33,227 nt of DNA from Flavobacteriales bacterium (GTDB lineage Bacteria; Bacteroidota; Bacteroidia; Flavobacteriales_D; Crocinitomicaceae): assembly GCA_009926125.1 (NCBI GenBank), contig RFPM01000010.1, positions 1 to 33,227 of the forward strand. The letters run 5' to 3'. The notes beneath the pieces were generated by a model that searched no databases, was not told the origin of the DNA, and saw only the letters and a program-made list of their open reading frames with translations. The position numbers were made by a program, and so were the translations under genes. This document shows positions 15,007 to 24,498 of the stretch, piece after piece (the stretch's first letter is position 1; each line of letters opens with the position of its first letter).

Positions 15007-16398
15007 ATGAATTACGATATAATTGTTGTTGGTAGTGGACCCGGTGGATATGTAACTGCTATTCGGGCTTCTCAGTTGGGTTTTAAAACTGCGATTGTAG
15101 AGCGTGAATCTTTAGGTGGGATTTGCTTAAATTGGGGTTGTATCCCAACAAAAGCATTATTAAAATCCGCGAATGTTTTTGAATACATTTCTCATGCATC
15201 CGATTATGGAATAACAGTAAATTCTTCTTCTGTAGATTTTAACGGAATGATTAAAAGAAGTCGTGATGTAGCGGATGGAATGAGCAATGGAATTCAATTT
15301 TTAATGAAAAAAAATAAAATTGACGTTCTTAAAGGAAATGGCGTAATTAAAGCAGGAAGAAAAGTTGCTGTAACTGATGAGACTGGAAAGACAGTTGAAT
15401 ACACTGCTGATAAAGGATTAATTATTGCAACAGGATCTCGCTCGAGAGAATTACCAAATTTACCCCAGGATGGTGAAAAAATAATTGGTTACCGACAAGC
15501 AATGACTTTGAAGACTCAACCAAAAAAACTTGTTATTGTTGGTTCTGGAGCAATTGGTATTGAATTCGCTTATTTTTACAATGCTATTGGAACAGAGGTT
15601 ACCGTTGTTGAATACTTACCAAATATTGTCCCTGTTGAAGATGAAGATATTTCAAAGCAACTAGAAAAGTCCTTTAAAAAAGCTGGAATTAACATTATGA
15701 CGAATGCTTCAGTTGAAGCAGTTGATACTAAGGGTAAAAATTGTATTGTATCAATAAAAACTGAAAAAGGCGAAGAAAAAATAGAATGTGATGTTGTTCT
15801 TTCTGCTGTCGGAATTCAAGCAAATATAGAGAATATTGGATTAGAAGAACTTGGAATTATAGTTGACAAGGGTCGAATTCTTGTAAACGATTATTACCAA
15901 ACAAATTTACCAGGTTATTATGCAATTGGCGATATTGTTCCAGGACCTGCATTAGCGCATGTTGCTTCAGCGGAAGGAATTATTTGTGTTGAGAAATTAG
16001 CTGGACATCATCCTGAGCCATTAAATTATGGAAATATTCCAGGCTGTACTTATTGTTCTCCAGAAGTTGCTTCTGTTGGAATGACAGAGAAAGCAGCCAA
16101 AGAAGCAGGTTATGATGTAAAAATTGGAAAGTTTCCATTCTCGGCCTCTGGAAAAGCAAGTGCGGCGGGAGCAAAAGATGGTTTTGTGAAATTAATTTTC
16201 GATGCGAAGTATGGCGAACTTTTAGGTGGACATATGATTGGTGCAAATGTTACAGAAATGGTTGCTGAATTAGTTGCTGTTCGTAAATTAGAAATAACAG
16301 GAGAAGCATTGATTAAAACTGTTCATCCACATCCAACAATGTCAGAAGCGATTATGGAGGCCGCTGCTCAAGCTTACGGAGAAGTGATTCATTTGTAA
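15007..16398 (+). CDS. lpdA: Dihydrolipoyl dehydrogenase
   Basis: LpdA is the FAD flavoprotein (E3) that reoxidises the lipoyl groups of pyruvate and 2-oxoglutarate dehydrogenase complexes or the glycine cleavage system, passing electrons to NAD. Motifs are VVGSGPGGYVTAIRASQLG (FAD dinucleotide fold), GGICLNWGCIPTKALL (redox disulfide CLNWGC), VIVGSGAIGIEFAYFYNAIG (NAD fold), YYAIGDIVPGPALAHVASAEG and HPHPTMSEAIMEAA (active-site His-Glu). The track begins at a TTG (14986); the ATG at 15007 gives MNYDIIVVGSG, where such proteins start, and leaves room for the putative promoter element, so 463 aa is preferred. No acyltransferase or dehydrogenase partner gene is adjacent. It converges on the CotH-family gene with 47 bases between stops. 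Confidence 0.95.
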   Translation: MNYDIIVVGSGPGGYVTAIRASQLGFKTAIVERESLGGICLNWGCIPTKALLKSANVFEYISHASDYGITVNSSSVDFNGMIKRSRDVADGMSNGIQFLMKKNKIDVLKGNGVIKAGRKVAVTDETGKTVEYTADKGLIIATGSRSRELPNLPQDGEKIIGYRQAMTLKTQPKKLVIVGSGAIGIEFAYFYNAIGTEVTVVEYLPNIVPVEDEDISKQLEKSFKKAGINIMTNASVEAVDTKGKNCIVSIKTEKGEEKIECDVVLSAVGIQANIENIGLEELGIIVDKGRILVNDYYQTNLPGYYAIGDIVPGPALAHVASAEGIICVEKLAGHHPEPLNYGNIPGCTYCSPEVASVGMTEKAAKEAGYDVKIGKFPFSASGKASAAGAKDGFVKLIFDAKYGELLGGHMIGANVTEMVAELVAVRKLEITGEALIKTVHPHPTMSEAIMEAAAQAYGEVIHL

Positions 16399-16409
16399 TC
16401 CTTTTTTCT

Positions 16410-16428
16410 AAACTTAATTTAAAAGTTT
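16410..16428. terminator. Weak AT-rich hairpin between lpdA and the CotH-family gene
   Basis: AAACTT and AAGTTT form a 6-bp stem around a 7-base loop, with T-rich sequence on the plus-strand exit side (TTTTTC) and on the minus-strand side (GAAAAAAGG read as plus-strand CTTTTTTC). It could serve both convergent genes, but the stem has a single G-C pair and may be chance. Confidence 0.3.
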
Positions 16429-16445
16429 TTCTTAGCCATAAGGAA

Positions 16446-19400
16446 TTACATTTTAACAAAAGGCAAGGTAACACTTCTGTCTTTTTGTTTTACCTGAACA
16501 TAATACATTCCTTGCTTAAAATCTTGAAGATTGATTTCAATATTTGAGATAAGTTCTTTCGAAGTTAAACTACATTTATCTAGAATACTTCCATTGAGAT
16601 TGTAGAGAATAAATTCAGTTGTTTCATCAAGTGCTAAAGAGTTTTTTATAGACAATGTAAGAGAGGAAGTAGCAGGATTTGGAAATAAACTCACAAAGCG
16701 ATCAGTATTATCATCACCTTGATCTACAGAAGCAGTACATGAAATAAATTGAGTTCCAGGAGAACCTCCAGGGCACCCCACAAACCAAGAAAGACCACTG
16801 TTTTGATCTAAGTAACCATTATAGAAATTGTATTCATTTGTGAAGTTAAGTACTGAGGGGATAGCCGACCAAGGAGCAAGTGTGTCATAAGTAAAACTAT
16901 TTATTAAGGTTCCGGTATTATCATAAATTCGAATACCATCATCTGAGGAAAGACCAAAATTAAATTGCCCAATAAAATTAGATACTAAAGGATGCTTTAG
17001 TGAGAACAATAAAATGTTGTTAGAAATGACGATAAATGAATCAGGAGGAATGCTTACAGATGGAAAAATGTATTCATTGTTATTTTTTGAATCTTTAAAA
17101 ACATATGAATTCAGGTTGATTGTTGCAGTTGTATTATTGTACAATTCAATCCAATCGCCTGCATTATTGCCTGGAATGCTATTGTTGTAATTAAATTCAC
17201 TAATAATGATAGGTTCTTCGCAAGGCGAATAGGCTTCTCCGGGTGATCCTCCAATGCAACCGCAGAACCACGTTAGTGAATCTAAAGGAAGTAGTGTAAT
17301 GTTTTTATTTTCTAAGGTTCTGCCCCAGCCATCAGCACATTTTGGATACGGTGATTCATCAGTGTACACCGCAGAAACTCGAATGTCTTCAAAGGGGTTA
17401 TACAATTTAATAGAATCCCATTTGTTGCTCCAAACGAAGCCCGTTCCTCCAACAAAATTAGTTACTTGTGGGTACATTTGACTAAAAAGATTTGTGTTTT
17501 CACAAACGACTAAAAATGCTCCAGGATTCAGAATAGTCTGGTCTTCAAAGGTAAATTTATCCCAGTAGTTTTTTGATTTTATTGACCAAGCAGTTAAATC
17601 GATTGGAGCAGTTCCAAAGTTGTGTAATTCTATCCAATTTCCTCCATCAACTGTTGGGTCTGGATTGTAATTTATTTCTGAAATTGTAATTTTTTCTTGT
17701 TTTGGAGAACCTGAAAAATGGGCTCTAAATAGATCGTTGTTTTCTATATTAATTGTTATGCTGGCATCAGTGTAATTAAAGAGTGAAAGTGTTAAGTTTT
17801 CGTCCCAATGTTGAAATGTGTATCCAGGGTTTGCAATTGCTGTTATTTTGACGGGATTCCCATTGAAATATACGCCTGTCCAAGGGAGGTTTTCAGGTAC
17901 GATTGTGGAGATTTTTATAGATCCTGCTCCATCTGGAAAAACATCCAATGTTACATCAACTTTGTTATTCAAGTTATATTCACTAACTATTTGATCTCTC
18001 ACAAAGTTATTTCTGTTGGCAAACTGATCTAAATGAATGTTGTGTATATTGTTGTAGTTGTCCATGCTACTGTTTCCTGTCCAAAGCAGCAATGATCTAG
18101 GATAATCAGCTAAAAGCTCGTTATGCATGCTATCAACTATTCCTTGGTAATGATCTGCTTGAAATGTTGTATTCATTAAATCTGCATACCGATTTATGAA
18201 GTAGTTTTTGAATTCTGGATTTTGGATAAGACCATTGTAAATATCCCAAAAGGCTGTTCCCTGACTTTGTCCTTCGAACCAATCAAACATATTTGATGTA
18301 TAATTTGTCCAGCCACCAAGTCCCCATTCTAAGTCCTGAAGAAAAAACCGCCATTTATTGTCAAAGGTTCTAGTTCTGGCCATTTTCATATTATTGTATA
18401 TCCAATCGGCATTGCCAAACCAATTTTCTCCAGCCATATAATCTGTAAAATTGTAAAGATCTAAGCGTTTATTGCATTCAGAAAAATAATTTGGTAGATA
18501 AGGATTTGTGTTTGCAATGTAATCGCGCATAGCATAAAAAGAAGTGTCTGAACCTTTTACAGTTCGAATAACTCCTGCGCCATAAAAATAACTTACTGAT
18601 AGTAAATCAACACTGTCTATGTCATTTCCATAGTTATTTTCGAAATAGCCCTCATTTGCCTTTTCTCGGATCTCATATACTCCAAAATATTCGCCATTTA
18701 GGAAAACTACTGCGGGAGTGTAAGCTTGAGAATTTACATTTGTTTTACTCATCATTCGATTAAACGTTGCATCTCTTTGTGGGTATTGATTCCAGAAATT
18801 ACTTCCATTTCGGATAAACAAAGCGTAGTAATCAGTAATATATGGTTTGTTTGGGATAATTGGATAATGAATAGGTTCTCCTTCTCCAAAGATTGTATTT
18901 GCTGGTTCAATGGTAACACTGTGTTGTGGATTTGAACGACTGCCACCGGCTCCTCCGTCAGGTTTTACAGATGATCGTGATTCAAATTTTTTGATTCCAT
19001 CTTTATCAAAATATTCTACAATACAAGGTTTTTTCCAATCGGTCCACCAATTGTCAAAAATACCATTATCACCGTATAAATCTACTGAATCAATAGTCAA
19101 TAATAAGATAGGAAGTTCAAAGTCTTCGGCAAATAAAAATGTTTCCGCAGCAATAATACTTGGTAACAAATTTGCACTTCCAGATGAAAAACAAGTAACT
19201 TTTAAAACAGTATTTACATTAATGCTAATTGGTCCAGTTACAAGTGGTGAATTAATTGTTGGATTTGAGCCGTTTGTGGTGTATCGTAAAATTCCATTTG
19301 AAATAGAATTATTTATAACCGAAACAGAAATCGGACCTTGAAAAACACCTCCTATATTTACAATTGTTGGTTGTACTTCATATCCATTGTATGCTAAAGC

Positions 19401-20450
19401 ATCATTATTTGATGCATTTGGTGTAGGAATTGGAAATGTAGAAATAGTGCTGCTTCCATTTGGCAACTTTCCACAGGACATGTTTGGTTCTAAATCTGAA
19501 ACTACTAATGAATCTATTAAGACACCTGCAGGATTTGATAAGTAGAGCGTTTCTCCAGCTGTGCTAATTGAAAAATTTGCTTCTAAATTCGTTCCGAAAG
19601 ATGTTTCAAAATAGGGGTGAACTGTATTATTGTAGAATATATTTCCTTGATTAAATCCAAAAGTTAAGTAAGGTTTACAAGTCAGGTCGGACGAGTTTGC
19701 ATTTACGTTATGTAATTCTATTGCCAAAACATTTGTGCCTATTACGAGTGCAGATTGAAGCACATTAATATCAATGTCAAAAGAGGAAATTGCTCCTCCT
19801 TGTGGAAGCGTAGCTTCATGGTCTGTTGAAAATTCATTCCACAAAGGCGGTGAGCCCATAAGTCCAGCTCGAGCTATTTCAACTCCATTAATATAGGCAA
19901 CAAACCCATCATCATAATCAATGTCTAAAAGTGCTTCACTTATCGCTGTTATATTTGTGCATTGAAATGTAATAAGAGAGTAAATTGTCGTAATTGGAGC
20001 GTTTAATACTGTGGCGTCATCTCCATCTCCAAATCCGATACTTGCGGCACCAGTTAACCAAGAGCTACTGTTAAATGAGTTACTTTTCCAATCAGGAATT
20101 TCTGCAGTTGGTATTTTGTATTTCCATGTGCTTTCTGCAAAAACGGCTGTTTCATAATGGTTGTTGAGATATACAGAATTGTTATTAGTCGCAAAAACTG
20201 TTAAAAAATTCAGTGCTCCAATTGAAGTAGTAGGAAAAACCCATTTCATTAGATTGCTTGGATCATCGCTTAGTCCATATCCTGAAATATTTGCAGAGGA
20301 AGAACTTGCATTGTAAATTTCAATCCAATCTGGGCCATCTCCGTTTGGCAGTAGAATTGTATTACCATTAGAATTACTTGCCTCATTGATTTTAAATTGC
20401 CCAAAACTTGATAATGGAAAGAGTAAAAAAAGTAAAATATATTTTGACAT
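16446..20450 (-). CDS. Giant secreted CotH-kinase/lamin-tail-domain protein with T9SS type A tail
   Basis: The track starts at 20519, but the Met at 20450 opens a clean signal peptide (MSKYILLFLLFPLSSFGQ), so 1334 aa is preferred. Rough order: lamin-tail domain (KINEASNSNGN...DWIEIYNASSSSANISGYGLSDD) at 18-100; a carbohydrate-binding-like beta region to 290; a chitobiase-type C-terminal module (ILRYTTNGSNPTINSP) about 365-440; a CotH domain about 450-790, with SVKPDGGAGGSRSNPQHSV, YYALFIRNGSNFWNQYPQRDA, VFLNGEYFGVYEIREKANEGYF and KWRFFLQDLEWGLGG; two further lamin-tail domains (ISEINYNPDPTVDGGNWIELHN, ISEFNYNNSIPGNNAGDWIELYN), each ending in CxGGSPG; and a type A sorting tail (SLFPNPATSSLTLSI...YVQVKQKDRSVTLPFVKM). 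CotH proteins are atypical kinases; whether this one is active is unknown. On the minus strand TAAATTTG (20476-20469) is a possible -7 box. Confidence 0.88.
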   Translation of the reverse strand: MSKYILLFLLFPLSSFGQFKINEASNSNGNTILLPNGDGPDWIEIYNASSSSANISGYGLSDDPSNLMKWVFPTTSIGALNFLTVFATNNNSVYLNNHYETAVFAESTWKYKIPTAEIPDWKSNSFNSSSWLTGAASIGFGDGDDATVLNAPITTIYSLITFQCTNITAISEALLDIDYDDGFVAYINGVEIARAGLMGSPPLWNEFSTDHEATLPQGGAISSFDIDINVLQSALVIGTNVLAIELHNVNANSSDLTCKPYLTFGFNQGNIFYNNTVHPYFETSFGTNLEANFSISTAGETLYLSNPAGVLIDSLVVSDLEPNMSCGKLPNGSSTISTFPIPTPNASNNDALAYNGYEVQPTIVNIGGVFQGPISVSVINNSISNGILRYTTNGSNPTINSPLVTGPISINVNTVLKVTCFSSGSANLLPSIIAAETFLFAEDFELPILLLTIDSVDLYGDNGIFDNWWTDWKKPCIVEYFDKDGIKKFESRSSVKPDGGAGGSRSNPQHSVTIEPANTIFGEGEPIHYPIIPNKPYITDYYALFIRNGSNFWNQYPQRDATFNRMMSKTNVNSQAYTPAVVFLNGEYFGVYEIREKANEGYFENNYGNDIDSVDLLSVSYFYGAGVIRTVKGSDTSFYAMRDYIANTNPYLPNYFSECNKRLDLYNFTDYMAGENWFGNADWIYNNMKMARTRTFDNKWRFFLQDLEWGLGGWTNYTSNMFDWFEGQSQGTAFWDIYNGLIQNPEFKNYFINRYADLMNTTFQADHYQGIVDSMHNELLADYPRSLLLWTGNSSMDNYNNIHNIHLDQFANRNNFVRDQIVSEYNLNNKVDVTLDVFPDGAGSIKISTIVPENLPWTGVYFNGNPVKITAIANPGYTFQHWDENLTLSLFNYTDASITINIENNDLFRAHFSGSPKQEKITISEINYNPDPTVDGGNWIELHNFGTAPIDLTAWSIKSKNYWDKFTFEDQTILNPGAFLVVCENTNLFSQMYPQVTNFVGGTGFVWSNKWDSIKLYNPFEDIRVSAVYTDESPYPKCADGWGRTLENKNITLLPLDSLTWFCGCIGGSPGEAYSPCEEPIIISEFNYNNSIPGNNAGDWIELYNNTTATINLNSYVFKDSKNNNEYIFPSVSIPPDSFIVISNNILLFSLKHPLVSNFIGQFNFGLSSDDGIRIYDNTGTLINSFTYDTLAPWSAIPSVLNFTNEYNFYNGYLDQNSGLSWFVGCPGGSPGTQFISCTASVDQGDDNTDRFVSLFPNPATSSLTLSIKNSLALDETTEFILYNLNGSILDKCSLTSKELISNIEINLQDFKQGMYYVQVKQKDRSVTLPFVKM

Positions 20451-20563
20451 ACTTAGATTATATTCTCCCAAATTTAAACAAAAAACGCAACAATTCGATG
20501 TATTTCCAAAGTGTTTCATTAATAAAATTCAAATAACTACCTTTACAATCAGTTTAAGAATGT

Positions 20564-22036
20564 ATGGCACAGAAATTTATAACAAGGGCAGAAGATTATT
20601 CGAAATGGTATAATGAATTGGTAAATCGTGCTGATTTAGCAGAGCACTCTGATGTTCGTGGTTGCATGGTTATTAAGCCTTATGGTTATGCAATTTGGGA
20701 GAAAATGCGAGATATTTTAGATGCTAAATTTAAGGAAACGGGACACCAGAATGCTTATTTCCCACTATTTATCCCAAAATCTTACTTGAGTAAAGAAGCG
20801 AGTCATGTGGATGGTTTTGCAAAAGAATGTGCTGTTGTAACTCATTACCGTTTAAAAAATGCCGAGGATGGAAGCGGATTAATTGTCGATCCAAGTGCTA
20901 AATTAGAGGAAGAGCTAATAGTTCGACCAACTTCCGAAACGATTATTTGGAATTCCTATAAAAAATGGATTCAGTCATACCGAGATTTACCAATATTAAT
21001 AAATCAATGGGCAAATGTTGTTCGATGGGAAATGAGAACACGTTTGTTTTTACGTACAACGGAATTTTTATGGCAAGAAGGTCATACTGCACATGCGACT
21101 AGTAAAGAGGCAATTTCTGAAGCAGAACAAATGTTAGATGTCTACGAAGATTTTGCTCAAAATTACATGTCAATGCCTGTAATTAAAGGACGTAAAACTG
21201 AAAGTGAACGTTTTGCTGGAGCTGAAGATACTTTGTGTATTGAAGCAATGATGCAAGACGGTAAAGCATTGCAAGCGGGCACATCTCATTTCTTAGGTCA
21301 AAATTTTGCAAAAGCATTCGAAGTAAAATTTGCCGATAAAGAAGGAAAATTAGAGTATGTTTGGGCAACATCTTGGGGAGTATCAACGCGCTTAATGGGT
21401 GCTTTGATTATGACGCATTCGGATGATGAAGGTTTGGTTTTACCTCCTGCTTTAGCGCCAATTCAAGTAGTTGCTATTCCAATTTACAGAACAGAGGAAG
21501 AACTGAGTGCTATTTCAGAAAAAATGAAGGAATTAGCATTGAAATTAAAGTCCAAAAATATTTCTTTCAAATTTGATGATGACGATCAACGACGTCCGGG
21601 ATGGAAATTTGCAGAATATGAATCGAAAGGCGTGCCTATTCGACTTGCGATGGGTCCTAGAGATTTAGAAAATGGAAAAGTTGAGATTGCAAGACGCGAC
21701 ACGAAAACAAAAGACATTATTGATTTTGATGGTTTAGATTCTTACATTGAACAATTACTTTCAGAAATCCAACTAAATTTATTTCAACGAGCGAGTGAAT
21801 TCCGAAGTTTAAATACAAAAAAGATAGATTCCTATGCTGATTTTAAAGTAGAAATTGAAAAAGGTGGCTTCTTCTTAGCACATTGGGATGGAACAGCTGA
21901 AACTGAAGCTAAAATTAAAGAGGAAACTCAAGCAACAATTAGATGTATAGCGCTAGATCAGGAAGAGGAGGAAGGTCTATGTATGTTTTCGGGTAAACCA
22001 TCTGTTCGCCGTGTTATTTTCGCAAAAGCTTATTAA
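20564..22036 (+). CDS. proS: Prolyl-tRNA synthetase, archaeal/eukaryote-type (ProS type 3)
   Basis: ProS charges tRNA-Pro with proline in the cytosol. The 490-aa chain lacks the large editing insertion of the common bacterial ProRS and has the archaeal/eukaryotic-type layout: [46 protein letters not shown] (motif 1 region), [26 protein letters not shown] (motif 2), [28 protein letters not shown] (motif 3), the anticodon-binding domain from about 300, and a C-terminal zinc-domain remnant ending [21 protein letters not shown] with the typical final Tyr. The C-terminal domain keeps only part of the Cys set, as in other bacterial members. Absence of the editing domain implies that Ala-tRNA-Pro must be cleared otherwise. 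A methyltransferase gene starts at the base after its stop. Confidence 0.95.
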   Translation: MAQKFITRAEDYSKWYNELVNRADLAEHSDVRGCMVIKPYGYAIWEKMRDILDAKFKETGHQNAYFPLFIPKSYLSKEASHVDGFAKECAVVTHYRLKNAEDGSGLIVDPSAKLEEELIVRPTSETIIWNSYKKWIQSYRDLPILINQWANVVRWEMRTRLFLRTTEFLWQEGHTAHATSKEAISEAEQMLDVYEDFAQNYMSMPVIKGRKTESERFAGAEDTLCIEAMMQDGKALQAGTSHFLGQNFAKAFEVKFADKEGKLEYVWATSWGVSTRLMGALIMTHSDDEGLVLPPALAPIQVVAIPIYRTEEELSAISEKMKELALKLKSKNISFKFDDDDQRRPGWKFAEYESKGVPIRLAMGPRDLENGKVEIARRDTKTKDIIDFDGLDSYIEQLLSEIQLNLFQRASEFRSLNTKKIDSYADFKVEIEKGGFFLAHWDGTAETEAKIKEETQATIRCIALDQEEEEGLCMFSGKPSVRRVIFAKAY

Positions 22037-22747
22037 TTGTCAGTTTTTAAGTTCAAGAAATTTACGATAATCCAAAAAGTGAGTCCACTTAAAGTTGGAA
22101 CAGATAGCATGCTTTTGGGTTCTTTCATTTCCAGCGATTCAAAACTCCAAGGTTTAGATTTAGGAGCTGGTACTGGTGTTTTATCCTTAATGTTAGCTCA
22201 GAAAAATCAAAAATTACAAATTGATGCAGTTGAAATTGATGCTAATGTTGCCAATGAGTGTGATCTTAATTTCCAGAATTCGAAATGGAGAAAAAATTTA
22301 AAGTGTATTACCGCTGATTATCTTCAGTTTCCATTCAAAAAAAAATACGATTTGATTTTTTCTAATCCTCCTTATCATTTTGAAAATATATTAAGTCCAG
22401 ATAATGGAGTCAATATCTCTAAGCATTCCTTACTATCAGATTTCATTCAATTTTTCAAACTTGTAAAGCAGCTGTTGACTGAGAATGGTGATTTTTGGAT
22501 TATTCTGCCGTTTTCTTCTTCAGATCAACTAACTAAATTGGCTAGTGAGCATGGACTTTTCCTAAAAGAGTATATCTGTATTCATTCAAAACCATCCAAA
22601 AAAAATATTCGTATGATTTTAAATTTTTCAAGTCAAAAACAAGATGCTATTCGAGAGAGAGAATTTGTAATTCGAAATGAAAATAATCTATACTCTGAGG
22701 AGTACATTGCTTTAACAAAAGACTTTCATTCTAAGGATTTGTGTTAA
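22037..22747 (+). CDS. trmN6: tRNA1(Val) A37 N6-methyltransferase-like protein
   Basis: This Rossmann-fold SAM methyltransferase resembles YfiC/TrmN6, which methylates N6 of A37 in tRNA1-Val. Motifs are FKFKKFTIIQKVSPLKVGTDSMLLGSF (the family's N-terminal signature), LDLGAGTGVLSLMLAQK (SAM motif I), DAVEIDANVANECDLNF (motif II) and DLIFSNPPYHFE (NPPY, N6-adenine motif IV). The start is a TTG directly after the proS stop codon (TAATTG); the next ATG would cut off the signature, so TTG is accepted and the gene is probably translated by coupling with proS. The length (236 aa) fits. It ends 13 bases before the convergent porQ stop. Confidence 0.85.
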   Translation: MSVFKFKKFTIIQKVSPLKVGTDSMLLGSFISSDSKLQGLDLGAGTGVLSLMLAQKNQKLQIDAVEIDANVANECDLNFQNSKWRKNLKCITADYLQFPFKKKYDLIFSNPPYHFENILSPDNGVNISKHSLLSDFIQFFKLVKQLLTENGDFWIILPFSSSDQLTKLASEHGLFLKEYICIHSKPSKKNIRMILNFSSQKQDAIREREFVIRNENNLYSEEYIALTKDFHSKDLC

Positions 22748-22760
22748 TAGAAAGAGCATA

Positions 22761-23795
22761 TTATTTTTTCTTCCAATCTCCTAGATTTGTACTCAATCCA
22801 ATAGAATGATTTTGACCTGCCTTGGAGTAGTATAAAAATCCGTATTCAAATTTTATTTTCTTAAAATTTAGAGCAATTCCAGTTGAGAAACCTGCCATTC
22901 CGGGTCGATCAAGTAATTTTAATTGTTGTCTCCTATGGTAATCAAATCCTAGTCTAAACGTAGTATTTTTACTTGCTAATAATTCTACTTGGAAGTTAAG
23001 ATGATGCATGATCTTAGTAAAAAAAGAGCTTGTCTTTACGGGAATTGTATCTCCAGTTAATGCATCATACGTTGGCTTTAAATTTGGATCTTCGTAAACA
23101 ATATTCCATTTATTCAATTGCTGTCCCAAAACAGAAAATCGAAATGGTGCATACTTTAATTTATAGGAAATTCCTGCTTGAACATTGATTGGTAAAATAC
23201 TCTTTGAACTTGTTGTATAATCTTTAAAAGTAAAGCCAATATTTTTAACTGAAAATCCTGCACAAAACAATTCATTTGGATGTTTAATAAACGCTCCAAA
23301 TCCAAAAGTCATTCCATAGGCTGAGTATGTTTCTAAATTAGATCCTAAAAAAGTGATTGAGCTGCCAATGCTAATTAATTTGTTTACAGTTTTACCATAG
23401 CTCATTCCAATTGAATAATCACTCGCTGTAAATGTTCCCAATCGATTTCCAGCTTCATCGTACGACTCAAAGTTTCCGTAACTAAAGTATTTTATAGTTG
23501 GTGCAAAAACTCCATATTTTGTGTTGAAAGCATAATTTAGCATTCCGATAGAAATTCCATTTGGCAGAATACTTTGGTTTATTTGGAGCATCCTCACAGA
23601 TTTTGAATTTAGTAATGCTGGATTTTCTGCTGCCATTGACAAATCATTGTCCTGAATTGCAATTAAATTTCCTCCTAAGGCATTACTTCGAGCAGAGTAA
23701 TTTGCATTTAAAAAAGCAAAGGCATTTGATCCTACATAGGTTTGTGAGAAAAAGATTACAGGATATAAAATTATTAGAGAAGCAATAGATTTCAT
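22761..23795 (-). CDS. porQ: Type IX secretion system protein PorQ
   Basis: PorQ is an outer-membrane beta-barrel of the T9SS, which with PorU/PorV/PorZ forms the attachment complex that processes cargo at the cell surface. The signal peptide MKSIASLIILYPVIFFSQ is followed by TYVGSNAFAFLNANYSARSNALGGNLIAIQDNDLSMAAENPALLN, the family's N-terminal signature (SAR..ALGG, D...A..NPALL). The remainder is aromatic-rich amphipathic strands ending in the barrel closing segment KIKFEYGFLYYSKAGQNHSIGLSTNLGDWKKK. The length of 344 aa is typical. No other T9SS structural gene is in the window, but several likely T9SS cargo genes are. It is divergent from the unknown-protein/sigma-like pair. Confidence 0.88.
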   Translation of the reverse strand: MKSIASLIILYPVIFFSQTYVGSNAFAFLNANYSARSNALGGNLIAIQDNDLSMAAENPALLNSKSVRMLQINQSILPNGISIGMLNYAFNTKYGVFAPTIKYFSYGNFESYDEAGNRLGTFTASDYSIGMSYGKTVNKLISIGSSITFLGSNLETYSAYGMTFGFGAFIKHPNELFCAGFSVKNIGFTFKDYTTSSKSILPINVQAGISYKLKYAPFRFSVLGQQLNKWNIVYEDPNLKPTYDALTGDTIPVKTSSFFTKIMHHLNFQVELLASKNTTFRLGFDYHRRQQLKLLDRPGMAGFSTGIALNFKKIKFEYGFLYYSKAGQNHSIGLSTNLGDWKKK

Positions 23796-23900
23796 ACTTA
23801 AAAAACGTTGTTAAAACGCAAAAATTGTCATAAAACACTTATTGTTTTGAATTTATTGTTACTTTCATCTAAGTTTTACGTTTTGTAAAAAAAACAAACT

Positions 23901-24497
23901 ATGGAGAAATCTACTATTAATAAGCTTTTGCTTATAGGAAATCATGCTTTATCGATTATTAAAAGAATCAAAAAAATAGATGATTTAGCTTTAATAATGC
24001 AAACATTAATGTATAATACTGGCGATCCATTTTTAGATAACTTTGATAATTTTGTTCAGATTGATACTATTAAACACTCGTATAAAAATGCTTATAATTT
24101 CGACGATTTAACATCTTTTTTAAAATTAAAATTTAAGGAGAATGCTATATTAGACTCCCCAGCACTTGTTATCGGGAATCCATCTGAATTACTTTTCCAG
24201 TCTGCTCTTACCGCCTTATTAGAGAATGAAAATAAAGCAATAAAATCGTCTATAATTATCTTGTTATATCCTATTGGCATGGTAGGTCATGATACCCGAA
24301 AGGAATTATCAAGTTTGATTTACCTCTTAAAAAAAAATGCTGTTCAAACACTATTAATTAGAAATTCAGAGACAGAAATCGAAGCTGTTCATAAAATTAT
24401 TTTAAATGATTTCTCTATGCATTCAATTTATGAATTAGAAAATCACATTGAAGGTTTAGAACACTTAATCGGCAAACCTAAGGAAGTCCTATTTTAG
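23901..24497 (+). CDS. Unknown protein paired with a divergent sigma-70-like factor
   Basis: I recognise no family. The 198-aa chain has no signal peptide, membrane helix or cysteine and looks cytosolic. Predictable beta strands (NKLLLIG, SPALVIGN, SSIIILLYPIG, VQTLLIRN) alternate with helices, so a Rossmann- or receiver-like alpha/beta fold is possible. Two LxIGN segments (LLLIGNHALSII and ALVIGNPSELLF) hint at an internal repeat, though weakly. Only 1 base separates its stop from the sigma-like gene, so the two are almost certainly co-transcribed and could act as regulator and sigma factor (inference). Upstream TACGTTTTG with TTG 18 bases before resembles the Bacteroidota promoter, with one extra T. 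Function cannot be assigned. Confidence 0.6.
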   Translation: MEKSTINKLLLIGNHALSIIKRIKKIDDLALIMQTLMYNTGDPFLDNFDNFVQIDTIKHSYKNAYNFDDLTSFLKLKFKENAILDSPALVIGNPSELLFQSALTALLENENKAIKSSIIILLYPIGMVGHDTRKELSSLIYLLKKNAVQTLLIRNSETEIEAVHKIILNDFSMHSIYELENHIEGLEHLIGKPKEVLF

Positions 24498-24498
24498 A

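Noticed and set aside
18910-19341. 143-aa plus-strand ORF inside the CotH-family gene
   Set aside because: It is antisense to a well-supported domain-rich protein and has no family motif, so I treat it as a shadow frame.
20451-20519. N-terminal extension of the CotH-family protein
   Set aside because: The 23 extra residues precede a complete signal peptide beginning MSKYILLF, and the extension lies over a probable promoter region.
20451-20560. Minus-strand TGAAAC followed after 15 bases by CGAA upstream of the CotH-family gene, as a possible third ECF promoter
   Set aside because: The spacer is 15 rather than 16 and the -10 part is CGAA, with none of the surrounding leader conserved; a TAnnTTTG box nearer the start is a better candidate.
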